64,000 nt of DNA from Crocodylus rhombifer. Lineage: Eukaryota; Chordata; Crocodylia; Crocodylidae. The stretch spans positions 651,196-715,195 of the forward strand of contig JAVSML010001088.1 of NCBI GenBank assembly GCA_038503035.1, given 5' to 3'. Of the stretch, positions 47,901 to 58,097 are shown in pieces (position 1 is the stretch's first letter; each line of letters starts with the position of its first letter). The position numbers and the translations under genes are program-made. A model generated the notes under the pieces. The model saw only the letters and a list, made by a program, of their open reading frames with translations. It did no database searches and had not been told where the DNA came from.

Positions 47901-48819
47901 TATTTAATTTTTAAAGGTTTTTGGTTTTTTGGTTTTAAGTGGAAGAACGTCAGGAATATCATACAAACTATATGCCTCATGAGTTAGGTGCTTTTTTTAA
48001 ACCACCTGACCTAAACAGAAAGTACTTGCCTCAGATGATCCAAGTAAAAAGGACTTGAAGTCCACAAGACACAAGTGAATTTGACAACAAATTTAGTTGG
48101 CTATAGAAAGTAAATTGTGCTATTAAGTTCCAACTCACTAGATTAAAAGGGTAACAAATGGACCTGATATAAGACTATGGAGTTGTTTTCAATTTGCTAT
48201 GCATTAGCATTAGCTTAAACAAGTTACCCCCATTGTATCTAGCCTACAAGGCTCCCCACAGGTTATAAAATTTGGCAGTGGGGGAAGCTGTTGTAATTAA
48301 TTCGGCCACCATCCTCTCTTGCCAAATCCCCAAACCCAAAGCGCCACAAAGGCTGGAGTGGGGCTACCCTTCCCTCTAGGTAACCAGACTGGAACAGGAC
48401 TATGCCCCCTCCCCTCCTGGATCAGAGGGGCTGGGATGGGGTTGCATCAAGCCCTTTTGTCATGGGGGGGGGCCAGGTCAAGCCCTCTTTTCCCTCAAAG
48501 CCAGGCTGTCATCTCAAAAAGACAGTTTATTCATTTTACATGTTACAGGACATGCTGGAGATTATTCCAGTCTGGGTCCTGAAAAAGTTAAATAGACTTC
48601 TTCCAGTTACAAAGAGAGCTGTGAACACTAGTTGATTTTTGATCAATAAAGGAACTGGGTTTGTTCAACATAATGCAATTTTGGAACACATTATGCAGTT
48701 CAATATAATGCAATGTAAAGGGCTAAATCACAAGAAGGATGATAAATTTTATAGTTTCAACTGAAACTAAAATGTAGCATTTTCTAAATCAATACAAACT
48801 AAATTTGTTCTGAAACTAG

Positions 48820-49129
48820 TCAGGGGGGGATCAGCAGGCATTGGGGAAGTCACTGTTTCCCCAAGCACTGCCAGGAGTGACCAGGAATAACAGTCACAAG
48901 CTGGCAGAGGGTAGATATCAGGAGGCGCTACTTCACAGTCAGGGCGGCTAGCATCTGGAACCAGCTTCCAAGAGAAGTGGTGCAGGCTCCTACCCTGGGG
49001 GTGTTTAAGAGGAGGTTAGATGAACATCTTGCTGGGGTCATTTGACCCCAGTACTCTTTCCTGCCATGGCAGGGGGTTGGACTAGATCTGCTCAGGTCCC
49101 TTCCGACCCTACAAACTATGAAACTATGA
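48820..49129 (+). mobile_element. CR1-group LINE 3' end, second subfamily
   Basis: AGGCGCTACTTCACAGTCAG, then a C-terminal ORF2 phrase (IWNQLPREVV-like, with LFKRRLDEHLAGV-like end read at 48945-49035), then GGGGTTGGACTAGATCTGCT and a tail of ACTATGAAACTATGAA. The tail unit (ACTATGAA) differs from the ATCTATGAA tail of the 43.8/58-kb copies, so this is a separate subfamily. 5' truncated. Confidence 0.85.
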
Positions 49130-49134
49130 ATGAA

Positions 49135-49915
49135 TACCATCAAGATCAAAATACAGCCTATATTTAGGTGAAGCTGAGCTGAAATTATGGGCAGTATTTT
49201 CTTGCACATTAAGCATACCATTTCTGTGTTCAGCTGTGCAAATATATATTCCATGAAATAGAATATTTATGATAATAAATGAGGTCAACAGGAATAAAGA
49301 TGTTCCTCATGCTACTCACCACCTTGCCTTCATTAGACCTCATGGTGAAATTGATTAAATTAGTTGCTTTGGCTTTGATTTTGGTGCAGAATGTTTTTAA
49401 AGACTTTCTTTTTAGTAAAAAAGAGCAGACCCATTCACCCAAGTTTTTGTTCTGAAATATTCCAGAAATTTTTCCAGTGCTTTATTTTTCCATGGGTAAT
49501 ATTCCATTTCTAAAAATTCATTGTTTCATAAAATTCATTAGTAACAACAAATGGATGCCAATACAATATTAGGCAAGCTTGGCAGTTTCAGAGGGGAAAT
49601 TAATGTTTTTCAGGTGATTATCCCTAGGAAGCATGAGAGTACATACATGTTTTATTGATCAAGCTATGAATTCACTGAATTGGCTGTGCAGGTCAAATCA
49701 AAGCTAAAATTCTTATTTCATCTCAGACTGCAAGTGAAAGCAAAACCAAAACTAAAACTGATTAATTTTTGTTTCACTTTCAGTTCAGTAAGCACACAAA
49801 TGAGTTCTTCATTTCTTTTCTTGAGTTGGGGAAGTTGGAAGTCTTTGCATGAAAGCTATTAGATTTTTAGTGGTTTTGGTTTGAAGTAGTCATAATAACA
49901 CCAAATCAGAAAAAA
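49135..49915. other. AT-rich DNA; probably includes the 5' flank or 5' end of the following hAT element
   Basis: No terminus of the hAT element could be identified here, and no other feature is recognisable. Confidence 0.35.
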
Positions 49916-49924
49916 ACTAGTATG

Positions 49925-50147
49925 TGGCATCATTATGGTGAAGTTCAAGCCACTGAAGGAAGGAAGAAAGTTGGTAGATGTAAATATTGTGGGCAGGAGT
50001 ATGGTAACAACTCAACAAGAATAAAGAAACATTTAATTCCATGTAGAAACCATCCTGAAAGAGTACAAGCCATATACAAAAAGCTAATACTATGAAGTGG
50101 TGGAACAACATCATCTGAGAAATGTCTACTTTAGGAATCCTATGCAA
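49925..50147 (+). pseudogene. hAT transposase, N-terminal BED zinc finger
   Basis: The plus frame from 49925 reads WHHYGEVQATEGRKKVGRCK then YCGQEYGNNSTRIKKHLIPC. The C-x2-C (CKYC) and the H...C pair (KKHLIPC) spaced about 18-20 residues apart are the metal ligands of a BED zinc finger, which in hAT transposases binds the transposon ends. A TGA at 50093-50095 and a TAG shortly after break the frame. The same frame then runs SGGTTSSEKCLL, the serine/threonine-rich linker common after BED domains. At 50148 a GTAAGC follows, a plausible splice donor. Confidence 0.8.
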
Positions 50148-50587
50148 GTAAGCAAATTAATATATTAAACAACAAACAGTATAGACTAGCATCTATATTG
50201 TTTTAAAACATTATAATTTTAAAAGCTGTTAATAAAACTCTGGACTATTATTTATTTAAAATATTTGTATCCTGCTTTTCTGCTTGCACTAAGCACTCAA
50301 AGTAGTTTAGGCTTAACAATATATTTTTTTTAATGACATAATAGTTAACTATTTATCTATTTCAACCCAGCAGCATGAGATTAGTCCTCTGGCTGATGGC
50401 AGAGGCCAGACTACACTTCCCTTTGGCTCTGCAGTCCCAGGGCAACTGAGCAGCAAGTGGAGCAGCAGAGTGTTCTTTCTGGCGGGGGTGGGGGGGAAGC
50501 GAGCTACCTGCTGCTTCTCCTTCTTCGGATGGATGAGGCCAGACTAGAATAGACTAAAATAAAAATCTTTTCCCCCTTTTCTTGTAG
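50148..50587 (+). other. Putative intron of the hAT transposase gene
   Basis: It opens with GTAAGC and closes with the pyrimidine-rich CCCCTTTTCTTGTAG, followed by GAACTTGGTAGCTCAAGTGA, which translates as ELGSSSEITDL and resumes the linker. A foreign interspersed repeat (TTTATTTAAAATATTTGTAT...CACTCAAAGTAG, about 50250-50310), of a kind common in sauropsid genomes, sits inside. Phase across the junction is not preserved in this decayed copy, so the intron is inference. Confidence 0.45.
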
Positions 50588-51513
50588 GAACTTGGTAGCT
50601 CAAGTGAAATAACAGATTTGTAAAAAAAGGAAAATGAAAATTTTGATCTGGAAGAGGCAGCAGGATCCTCACTTTTAAGGTCACTCACCAGATACGAGAT
50701 CCACCATGAGTAGCCATTCAAGACAGTCAAGTTTTTTAATCAAGCTTTGTGGACAAAATGTCAAAAGAAGATCAAGAAAAAACAGAGGTGACATTAGCTT
50801 AAGCTATATTTGTAAGTGGTACACCTCTTTCCATAACTGAAAAATCAATACTGGAAGGAACATTACAAATTAATTTGCCCATCCTGTAAGCTACCATCAC
50901 ATTATTGCTCATCACATTCTCTCTTAGATAGAGAGTATGACAGAGTTCAAACACCAGCTACTCAAAGGATTGGTCAAGCAGAATCACTGACTCTGATGTC
51001 GGATGGATTGATTGATATACAAGGAAATCCTTTATTGAACATCATGTTAGCAACACCTGAACCAGTATTCCTGAAAGCAATTGCTACCAAATCTTCTCGT
51101 CATACAGGTGAATACATAGCCAAATTACTGAGTGAAGAGACTGAAAGTGCAAGTCTCTCCAAGGTACAAGCCTTTGTAACTGATAATGCGAGTAACATGA
51201 AAGCTGCATGGCAAATATTAAAGGCAAAGTATCCTCATTTAATAGTATTTGGCTGTCTTGGTCATGGGTTGAATCTTCTGGCAAAGGCACAGTAAGTGTG
51301 AATACAGTGAAGACAATATTGGCAAACTGCAAAGTGATTGTGAAGGTATTCAACAATCATCATGTTGCTAATCAGATTTTGAAGAAATTACAGAAAGAGA
51401 AGCAGGGGAAGGAAAGTGAATTTTTATTGCCAAGAAAAACTAGCTGGGGCATGGCTACAAAGTGTTTACATAGCTTGCTGTGCATAAAGAACTGTTTGCA
51501 GTGTGCTTCAATA
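50588..51513 (+). pseudogene. hAT transposase, linker and first part of RNase-H-like catalytic core
   Basis: Decayed coding sequence with stops and frame changes up to about 50990, then a clean 99-codon frame (50996-51295). Recognisable: MSDGLIDIQGNPLLNIML (hAT 'L-SDGW-N--G--I-N' block), TGEYIAKLL, then FVTDNASNM with the catalytic aspartate, and FGCLGHGLNLLAKA, the C-x2-H motif after it. These define a DUF659/hAT core. A frame change follows and the frame continues as VNTVKTILANCKVIVKVF...NHH (51300-51360), the helical insertion region. The sequence reaches CLQCASIDD at 51513 where the foreign insertion enters. Confidence 0.85.
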
Positions 51514-51540
51514 GATGACACTAGACATGCACCCAGGGCT

Positions 51541-52588
51541 GTCCCTAGCAAGGTTCCCTCTAAGCTGTGCACATGCACGGCCACACACGATTAAAAATCT
51601 TGCCATGCACTAACTTTTTAATGCCGCGCACATGACCAGAGAGGAGCTGGGCTGCAGCTTCCTAGAGGAACTGGGCACAGAGCATGGCAGAGGCATCAGG
51701 GCCAGTGCGGGACACTTACTAGAGGTAAGCTCCTCACACAGGGCAGGCAGTGGCTCCTCCCAAGGTGAGGTGGGTGTGGGAATGGGGGCTGGGTCAGAGT
51801 GCCTCCTCACTCCCCAAGGCGAGGCAGGGGTGAAGGCTGGGGCTGGGGTCTGGACCAGGCTCTGCTGGCTCCGGGGAACTGCTCCACGGGATCTGCCAGC
51901 TCCAGGGAACTGTTCTGCTCCCCAGTCCCTGTCAGTTAGGTTTCCAGAAATAAATACTTTTGGTTAAAGATTCCTCCAAGGTTTGGTTCAGAACACAAGT
52001 TGGGAAGTTTCCATTTAAGTAAAACAAAAAAGTTTTAAGCTTATTTTTCTTGTACTGCTCCAGATGAAGCTCTGCTCAAAAATTCCACCAACTTCCCAAG
52101 GGCCACAATCATGAGGGTATTTGCAACTTGGCATTTGCTTGCTGATGGACAGAAGAACGCTGCAGAAGACAGCCGCAACAGTATCACTACATGTTTGACA
52201 AAGCTCAAATAAATAGCAGGCCTGTGCAGCAGCATAAGCCCATGAGAAGTTCTGGGTTACAGGGAACTGTGTCTAACAAGAGCAGAGAAGAGTCATGATC
52301 TCACAATCTCCCATCTGGGAAAGGTGGTAGAGGCTGTCTGAAACTTGCCTTTCCTACCACCCTCTGCATTTCTGGCAACAACATCTCTCCCCTATTTCCA
52401 TTTCTGTGTTTTGACTGTGAGATTTATGCTGTATCATCTTTTGTTGTTATACTGTGTGGTGGAGTGAAGCAGCACACACCGAAAGGAGGAGGCGGGACCA
52501 ATTTGAGAACAGAGCAAAGCAGCATGCTCACAGACTGAAGCGGCATGCTCACGGACCACTATACCACAGAGGGAACATTGGTTCCTTG
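51541..52588. mobile_element. Third-level insertion: 1.03-kb element with CAAGGTTCCCTCT ends
   Basis: The element proper is 51549-52580. The left end CAAGGTTCCCTCTAAGCTGT and the right end, read from the other strand, CAATGTTCCCTCTGTGG, are an inverted pair. The outer octamers GTCCCTAG (51541-51548) and GTTCCTTG (52581-52588) agree at 6 of 8, a hAT-like duplication. Flanking it, CAGGGCTGTCCCTAG (51534-51548) and the text after 52588 (GGGCGTGCAAATCAGGGCGA) look like the two halves of another interrupted element, which would make a fourth layer. Interior open frames have no domain. Confidence 0.65.
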
Positions 52589-53172
52589 GGGGCGTGCAAA
52601 TCAGGGCGACCACCCTGGGCCCCATACTTTGGGAGGCCCCACTGTCAGCACCATATAGGCCCTCCCCATAGGTGACAGGAGGGGGGAGCTAATGGTGCTC
52701 AGCCCCCCAAAATGCAGGGCAGCAGATATAGCCAGAGGCCCAGAGGGCAGCCCCACCACAGGCCAGAGGGGCATGCATGCATTCAGATACCTGCACACTT
52801 GCAGCCAGGATCACAGTGGGCTCCGCTCCCCCCTGCACTACGGCGATTACCCCACAACCCAGCTCAGCTGGGGCCCCATTCACAGTAAATCAGGCCCTAG
52901 CCAGGCCAGGTCATGGGGCAATCAGAGCCTGGCAGCTCCTCCAGAGCCAGCATGGTGCCGGGAAGCAAAGCACGTTGGCCCCAGATCTTTGTACAGGGCA
53001 TGGGAAGGATGCAGCTGGGCCAGTGCAAGGCAGTGTTTTGTCGAGACCACTGGTGCAGGCATCAACCCTGGGTGCAGGGGAAGGGGCAGCCTCACAGCTG
53101 CAACAGGTCCCAATCCCAAGTCCAGCACAACCCGGAGGGGCTCTTCCAAAGCTGGTGCAGTGCTAGGGAGCC

Positions 53173-53193
53173 GGGGGGGGGGGGGGGGGGGGG
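53173..53193 (+). repeat. G21 homopolymer
   Basis: Twenty-one consecutive G inside a GC-rich part of the nested insertion. Capable of G-quadruplex formation; also a place where sequencing often errs, so frames crossing it are unreliable. Confidence 0.9.
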
Positions 53194-53698
53194 CACATGG
53201 GCCCCCAATCTTTGCACAGGGAAGTGGAGCTGCAGTGAAATTTCAGGTGAATACAGCCTCCTCCCAGCAGGCTTGGAGTGGGTTCCACTCCAAGCCCAGC
53301 CCCCAGCAAGAAAAGCACCATGCAGCACCGGCTCTAGCTCCACCCCACAGCTGCAGCCCATCCGATGCAGATCTGGAGGCATACGCCCCCCTGCCCTCCT
53401 GAAGTGCAAGTAGCAACAGCTGCCTCCACCCTTCACCCCACGCCCCACCCCATCCCATGCCCCACCCCCATCCCAGCTGGGCAGCACCTTCCCCTGCCCC
53501 CTCCCTCACCACAGGGGATGTTGATCCAAACCCCCCACCATGCACCTTCCTTCCCCCCCTCCCTTTTTACCACACCAGACTTACCACCTGATGGCAGCTG
53601 TATTGGATATTGGATTGGTATCAGTTGATACACCTCCTTCAATATTGGCTATTGGTATTGGCTCCCAAAATCTCTATCGGTATACCCCTAGATGACAC

Positions 53699-54400
53699 AA
53701 TATCCCAGATTATTCCCACAAACATTCAGAAGCAGATTCTCAACAGTGAAGTGTTCTGGGTTCAAATTCAAGGAGCATTCAGTTTGCTAGTACCAGTTCC
53801 AGTGGCAATCAAGAAACTTGAAGGAGATGCACCAAGTCTTTCAAATAGTATTTCAGAGATATTCAGACAATGAATACATGACACTAGTGGAGCACCCAGT
53901 GCCACCTTGAATGAAAATCTAATTGAGCATTTGCCTTTTTCACCTCTATCCAAAAAAGTAGTAGTAGTAGTAGTAAAACAAATGTTTACCAAGAGATCCG
54001 AGTTTTGCACTCATCCAGTTCATCTGGCAGCAAGCCTTTTGGATCCTCAACACAGAGGACAACATTTATCAGAAGATGGATTATCTACTGCTCTCAGTAC
54101 AATTATGGAAGTAGCTAATAATGTCCCCAACATCGACTAAATAGCCATGATGACAGACATTGCCAAGTACTGCGGAAAAGAAAAGCTTTGGAGCAAAGAC
54201 ATCATTTGGCAGCAATGAATATGTCTCCTCTCATATGGTGGAAGGGATACTGTAGCACCCAATTGTTGTTCAGGATTGCTCTAAGGATCCTAAGCATTCC
54301 ACCAACAGCAGCTCCTTGGGAATGGAACTGGAAGACTTTCAGCTCACCAAGACAAAAAAGAGAAATAGACTAACAAATGAATGAACTGATAAGCTTGTTT
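53699..54400 (+). pseudogene. hAT transposase, C-terminal core and dimerisation region
   Basis: Resumes after the insertion as DDTISQIIPTNIQKQILNSE, a TGA at 53871-53873, then SATLNENLIEHLPFSPLSKK, HPVHLAASLLDPQHRGQHLS (the hAT 'A--LDPR' block) and, from 54215, MSPLIWWKGYCSTQL...RIALRILSIPPTAAPWE. The WW, then 'IA--IL-IP-TA---E' pattern is the hallmark of the hAT C-terminal dimerisation domain. Its glutamate-containing end (PWEWNWKTFSS in place of the usual E--FS) is altered. A (GTA)6 microsatellite at 53957-53976 inserts a run of valines. Stops confirm loss of function. Acidic, serine-rich text follows to about 54660. Confidence 0.85.
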
Positions 54401-54835
54401 CCATTTCTCAAAACAAGCTGCTTCTGGAGAATCAGTCAGAAGCATAATTAATGAAGAAGATGCAGTGTGATAAGTTGCCCTTGCCCATAAACTCATTGGT
54501 AAAACCATCCTTTAGTGAAAGAGAATGTGGTTCAAGTAGTTCTGAATTAGATTTGCCTCAATCTAATTCTGAAATGGAACTAATAAGTAGTGCAAGTGAT
54601 TCTACAGATAGTGACAGCGAAACCAGAGGTGTCGCAATGGCTTCAGTGGAAAAGACTTAAACTTTGTTGAAGTAGATGAGTGGACAACCATGGCATATCA
54701 TGCACAGTTCTTTGGATGTGCTAAAATTAGTGTGTCAACAGTTCTCAGTGCTTTCGGGTTTTTTCTCTTAAATTTAAACAAACAATATAAGGGAAGTACA
54801 TTCTATTGTGCATTGTCTTTACATTTTTACAAGTA

Positions 54836-55221
54836 GAGTAAAAGCTCTGTTATCCAGCATCCCCTGGGAATAGGGGATGCCGGATAACAAAATATGCCAG
54901 TTAATTGAGTGGCCCCGGCTGCCACTTCTCCTGCCATGTCTGGGGTGTCCCTCCACCCGTCCTGCGGCATCACTGTCCCTCCTGCCACATTGCCATCCAT
55001 CCCACGGGCCCTACGGGACAGGGAGGTGGGCCCCGCACAGCCTGTTATGCCCTCAGGCCATGGGGTTCAGCAGCACAGGCTGCTTTGCCCTGGGCCGTGG
55101 GGGTCAGAGAAACTGGAAGTGCCACGGTGGGCACTTCCAATTTCACTTTATCTTACAATCTGGCATGCCAGTTAACTGAGCATGCTGGCTTGTAAGGTGC
55201 CGGTTACTGGAGCTTTTACTG
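54836..55221. mobile_element. Tigger/pogo-like MITE, 386 bp, with TA duplication
   Basis: The left end GAGTAAAAGCTCTGTTATCC and the right end, from the other strand, CAGTAAAAGCTCCAGTAACC, form a clear inverted repeat of the CAGTAAAAGCTCTGTTATCC-type seen in Tigger/pogo elements. A TA dinucleotide flanks each side (54834-54835, 55222-55223), as Tc1/mariner-superfamily insertion requires. Sub-terminal GCCGGATAACA / GCCAGTTAACTGAG units repeat inward. The GC-rich middle has overlapping open frames without a domain; non-autonomous. Confidence 0.88.
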
Positions 55222-55224
55222 TAT

Positions 55225-58085
55225 TCCAATAAAAAATAATTTCCACATAAAGCTTTCAATTTGTTTGAATATAAACATTTAAGGCACATTAAGTGTGCTG
55301 TATTTAATTTTTTTCCTAATCAAATATTTCACTTCAAATACTTGTGGCTATTGGGACATAAAATTAACATGGGGGTACCTTTTTAGTTTTGTTTACTAAA
55401 TATAAGTCAAACAAACATGCTAAATCAAATCACACTCTATTTAAGGCAGAAAACCCATGCCTCAGGTTCTTAATTAGTCCTTTATGTTTTCCCAATAGGA
55501 AATACAATTCTGTTCTCAATTGTAACAAGGAATACTCTTGTATCTGAGCACATTCGTAACCAATTGTAATGTATTTTTCTTCCTGCCTTTTATTTTTTTC
55601 CCTGTGTGTTAACTACTTCAGTAGTATTAGCCGTAGTTTACTTGACTTCATCCAGTTTCATGTATGCCAGTGGGGGCCAACCTTCGGCAGGCATGCTACA
55701 AATGAGCCCTGCACCTTCCTCAAGTGCCATTCCAACCCCACTCCCAACTGATCTGCTTTCTGCTTCCTTCTCTTTGCTCCCTGACTAATGCTGCTTTGCT
55801 TTCTGCTTCCTCCCGGGTCGGTCACGTGCCACACACAGAGGCTGTGTCTATGCCACTAGGCCACATATTGGCCACCCCCAATCTATGTCTTTAATCAGAC
55901 ATACCTCCTACCTCACTATTACCCAGATAAGGTCATGATAATCTTTTTTTTTTTTTTTTTTTTACTGAAGAGTATAAAAATAGGTGCAATCAGAAATGAT
56001 TAGAACTATAGTTCAGATTCCTTCCACATTTCATGTAATCCATGAAACAAATAAAGACCAAATTAGGTTTCAGTGTATGATGAGAAAAAGCACACCCCTT
56101 CAGCTGCAGCTCTTCCACATGCATTCATGCATACTAATAGCTTAAACTGCAGTGCTACACTTGAAGACAACTGCAGTATGTTTCAATTTTGTTCATAAGT
56201 GGTCACTACTATCAGAGCAACTAGTACTGCAAACAGTTCAAAATTTATGTCTTTGTACCACAACTGCAAGTGTCTCAAATATTAAGATGTATGGGCTGGT
56301 TTGCACTGATAAAATATGGTGATTTTATACACATTTTTAGACACACTAATCAATTTAGCTCAAAAGAGTGTAAACCCACAATTGGTGCCATATCCCAAGA
56401 AGTATTTGCCAACCTTGGAATGTGGCAACACTTCAAAACTTTAATGCATATTCTAGGACTGAAATATATGACATAAATCCTCTTTTCCACTGTTTTAATG
56501 CTAATTGTAACCCTACAAACCTCACTCAACATAAAAATCTCTTAAATATTTAAGCTAAAATAAATGGCTCCACCTTGTTTGTGTATCTCAGTTGGCATTA
56601 GGGTGAACACACAGGGCCACTGAGGAGACAGATTTGGCAATTTAAGGACACAGATGTTAAGCTTTTGGAGCAAGCATTGTTCCAGAATCAGCATCTTGTT
56701 TACTTAGCAATCCCTCCAGGGAATATTATTGATGGGGTAGAAGCTGTCACTCAAACTCCTCATGTGATTAGGGAATTAATAGACTACCAGGACTGATTTT
56801 CTCCTGGATTATTTTGTTTCTTCAGTCCCCATTCAGATTAGGTAGTTAGGAGCTTTTAAAGGTTTGGTAAATCCTAGCTGGTTTCAAACACAGTAAATAT
56901 GTAAACAAATTGACAACAAAACCCCTAAACTGCATTTAATTGACCTGGTTCCCAGTTTGGTTTCATACTAGAAACGCAGTCAAGATTTATTGGGGGAAAA
57001 AATCTTAAAGTGCAAAAATCCTTCCAGGAAACCTGAACCAATTCCCACACTAAATAAGGTCAGACAATCAACAGTTTCAGTTTGGTCTGCCTGTTCATTC
57101 AAATTGGTAATACAAAGGTCAGGGTGTGACAATCTTGTAGCTCAATACCAAACACAATGTTCCTATCATCTCTCCTATGTTAAATTGCTGCTTACCCCAC
57201 TGCCATTGTAATCACACAATTCCCTGAGTTGTTCTTCAGGTCAGTAGGTTAGACTCTACTACAAAGGCCCATTCCAAATTCTGTTCCCGGCCAACTGAAA
57301 CTGAAAAATGTATTTTATTTTTGGGCAAATTACATGATTTTGTATTGCTACTTATTTCTAGAAAGAGTTTTTATGGATCTACAGAGAATGCTAGTAACGC
57401 TTCTATATTTTAGTATTAAATACCACTATTAACCTGATATAAACTTAGATCACTGTTGCATTTACATTCCACTTAGCAGCAAGTTAGAACGTAAGTTAGT
57501 TATACTTCCTATTTTATTACCTTTACTTGGGACCTGAAAAGAGTAACTTCAGGAAAAGTTTCACTATAGAAGGTCCTGATCCTGCAAACATTTACAAACA
57601 CATGTAAATTTAAGCACATAAGTATGCATAAAGTTAAAGGTGAGTTTAAAAGCTCACAATGAATTGGCATCTGAGAACCCTTCAGATTTATAGCTTATTT
57701 TGTAATAAAATTACTTACTCCATTTTTACAAAGGCATTTCAATAACATTTGAGATGCAGAACAAGACTAGGAAGATAAAAGAACTCACTCTTTTAAAAAT
57801 ATGGCAGGCTGGCATTTCTAAGCTTCGTACTAGCTTACAGTCTGTTCATTTACATGTTTGAATATTCTCCCTCTTTCAAGATAAACTGATTACATGAGGA
57901 TCCCTCACACTCCCTTCTGCAGAAATGTTCTGATTCTTTTTTAAAGAAGCATTTTGTCATTAATTCTATAATTGACAGGAGCACAGCAGCTAAGGCACAT
58001 TAACAGGGCTTCAAAATGCAGTGGGTAGAAAACAAACAGGCTGTGGAGCTCTGGGAAACAAGTGATGATGCAGGCAGGGAAACAG
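55225..58085. other. Mainly AT-rich DNA, no gene supported
   Basis: T20 run at 55944-55963. A GC-richer patch at 55660-55880, with GGCATGCTACAAATGAGC and TGCCACACACAG...CCACATATTGGCCACCCCCAA, looks like a decayed Charlie-type hAT element, but its ends are not clear. Short open frames at 55569-55788, 56270-56532 and 56990-57211 have no domain. Confidence 0.4.
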
Positions 58086-58097
58086 AAATAGGAAGAT

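Larger units (their letters stand above)
51514..53698. mobile_element. 2.17-kb hAT-like insertion inside the hAT transposase gene, perfect 8-bp duplication
   Basis: GATGACAC stands at 51514-51521 and exactly again at 53691-53698. Between them lies 51522-53690, and the transposase reading resumes beyond it as DDTISQIIPTNIQK. The ends are TAGACATGCACC (left) and, from the other strand, TAGGGGTATACCGATAG (right), the same terminus class as the 4149-5169 foldback element. The right 300 bp also match that element internally: CACCACACCAGACTTACCAC here against its AAGTCTGGTGTGGTAG-type inverse. Inserted material begins only 12 bp from the left end, so this element is itself a composite. Confidence 0.9.
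49918..54680 (+). mobile_element. Degraded autonomous hAT transposon (BED-finger type) carrying nested insertions
   Basis: The span is defined by transposase-coding remains on the plus strand in the expected order: BED zinc finger (49925-50095), linker exon and RNase-H-like core start (50588-51513), continuation (53699-54140) and C-terminal dimerisation region (54180-54400). It is interrupted at 51514/53698 by a 2.17-kb hAT-like insertion. Terminal inverted repeats were not identified, so the ends are approximate. Several in-frame stops make the copy non-functional. The nearest kin by architecture are the hAT elements whose relatives gave rise to vertebrate ZBED genes. Confidence 0.85.

Noticed and set aside
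52692..53413. Overlapping open frames up to 236 codons
   Set aside because: GC-rich non-coding interior of the nested transposon; frames overlap on both strands and cross a G21 run.
53538..53546. CATGCACC as the right duplication of a fourth nested layer (matching 51526-51533)
   Set aside because: Similarity to the 4149-5169 family continues on both sides of it, so the match is probably chance.
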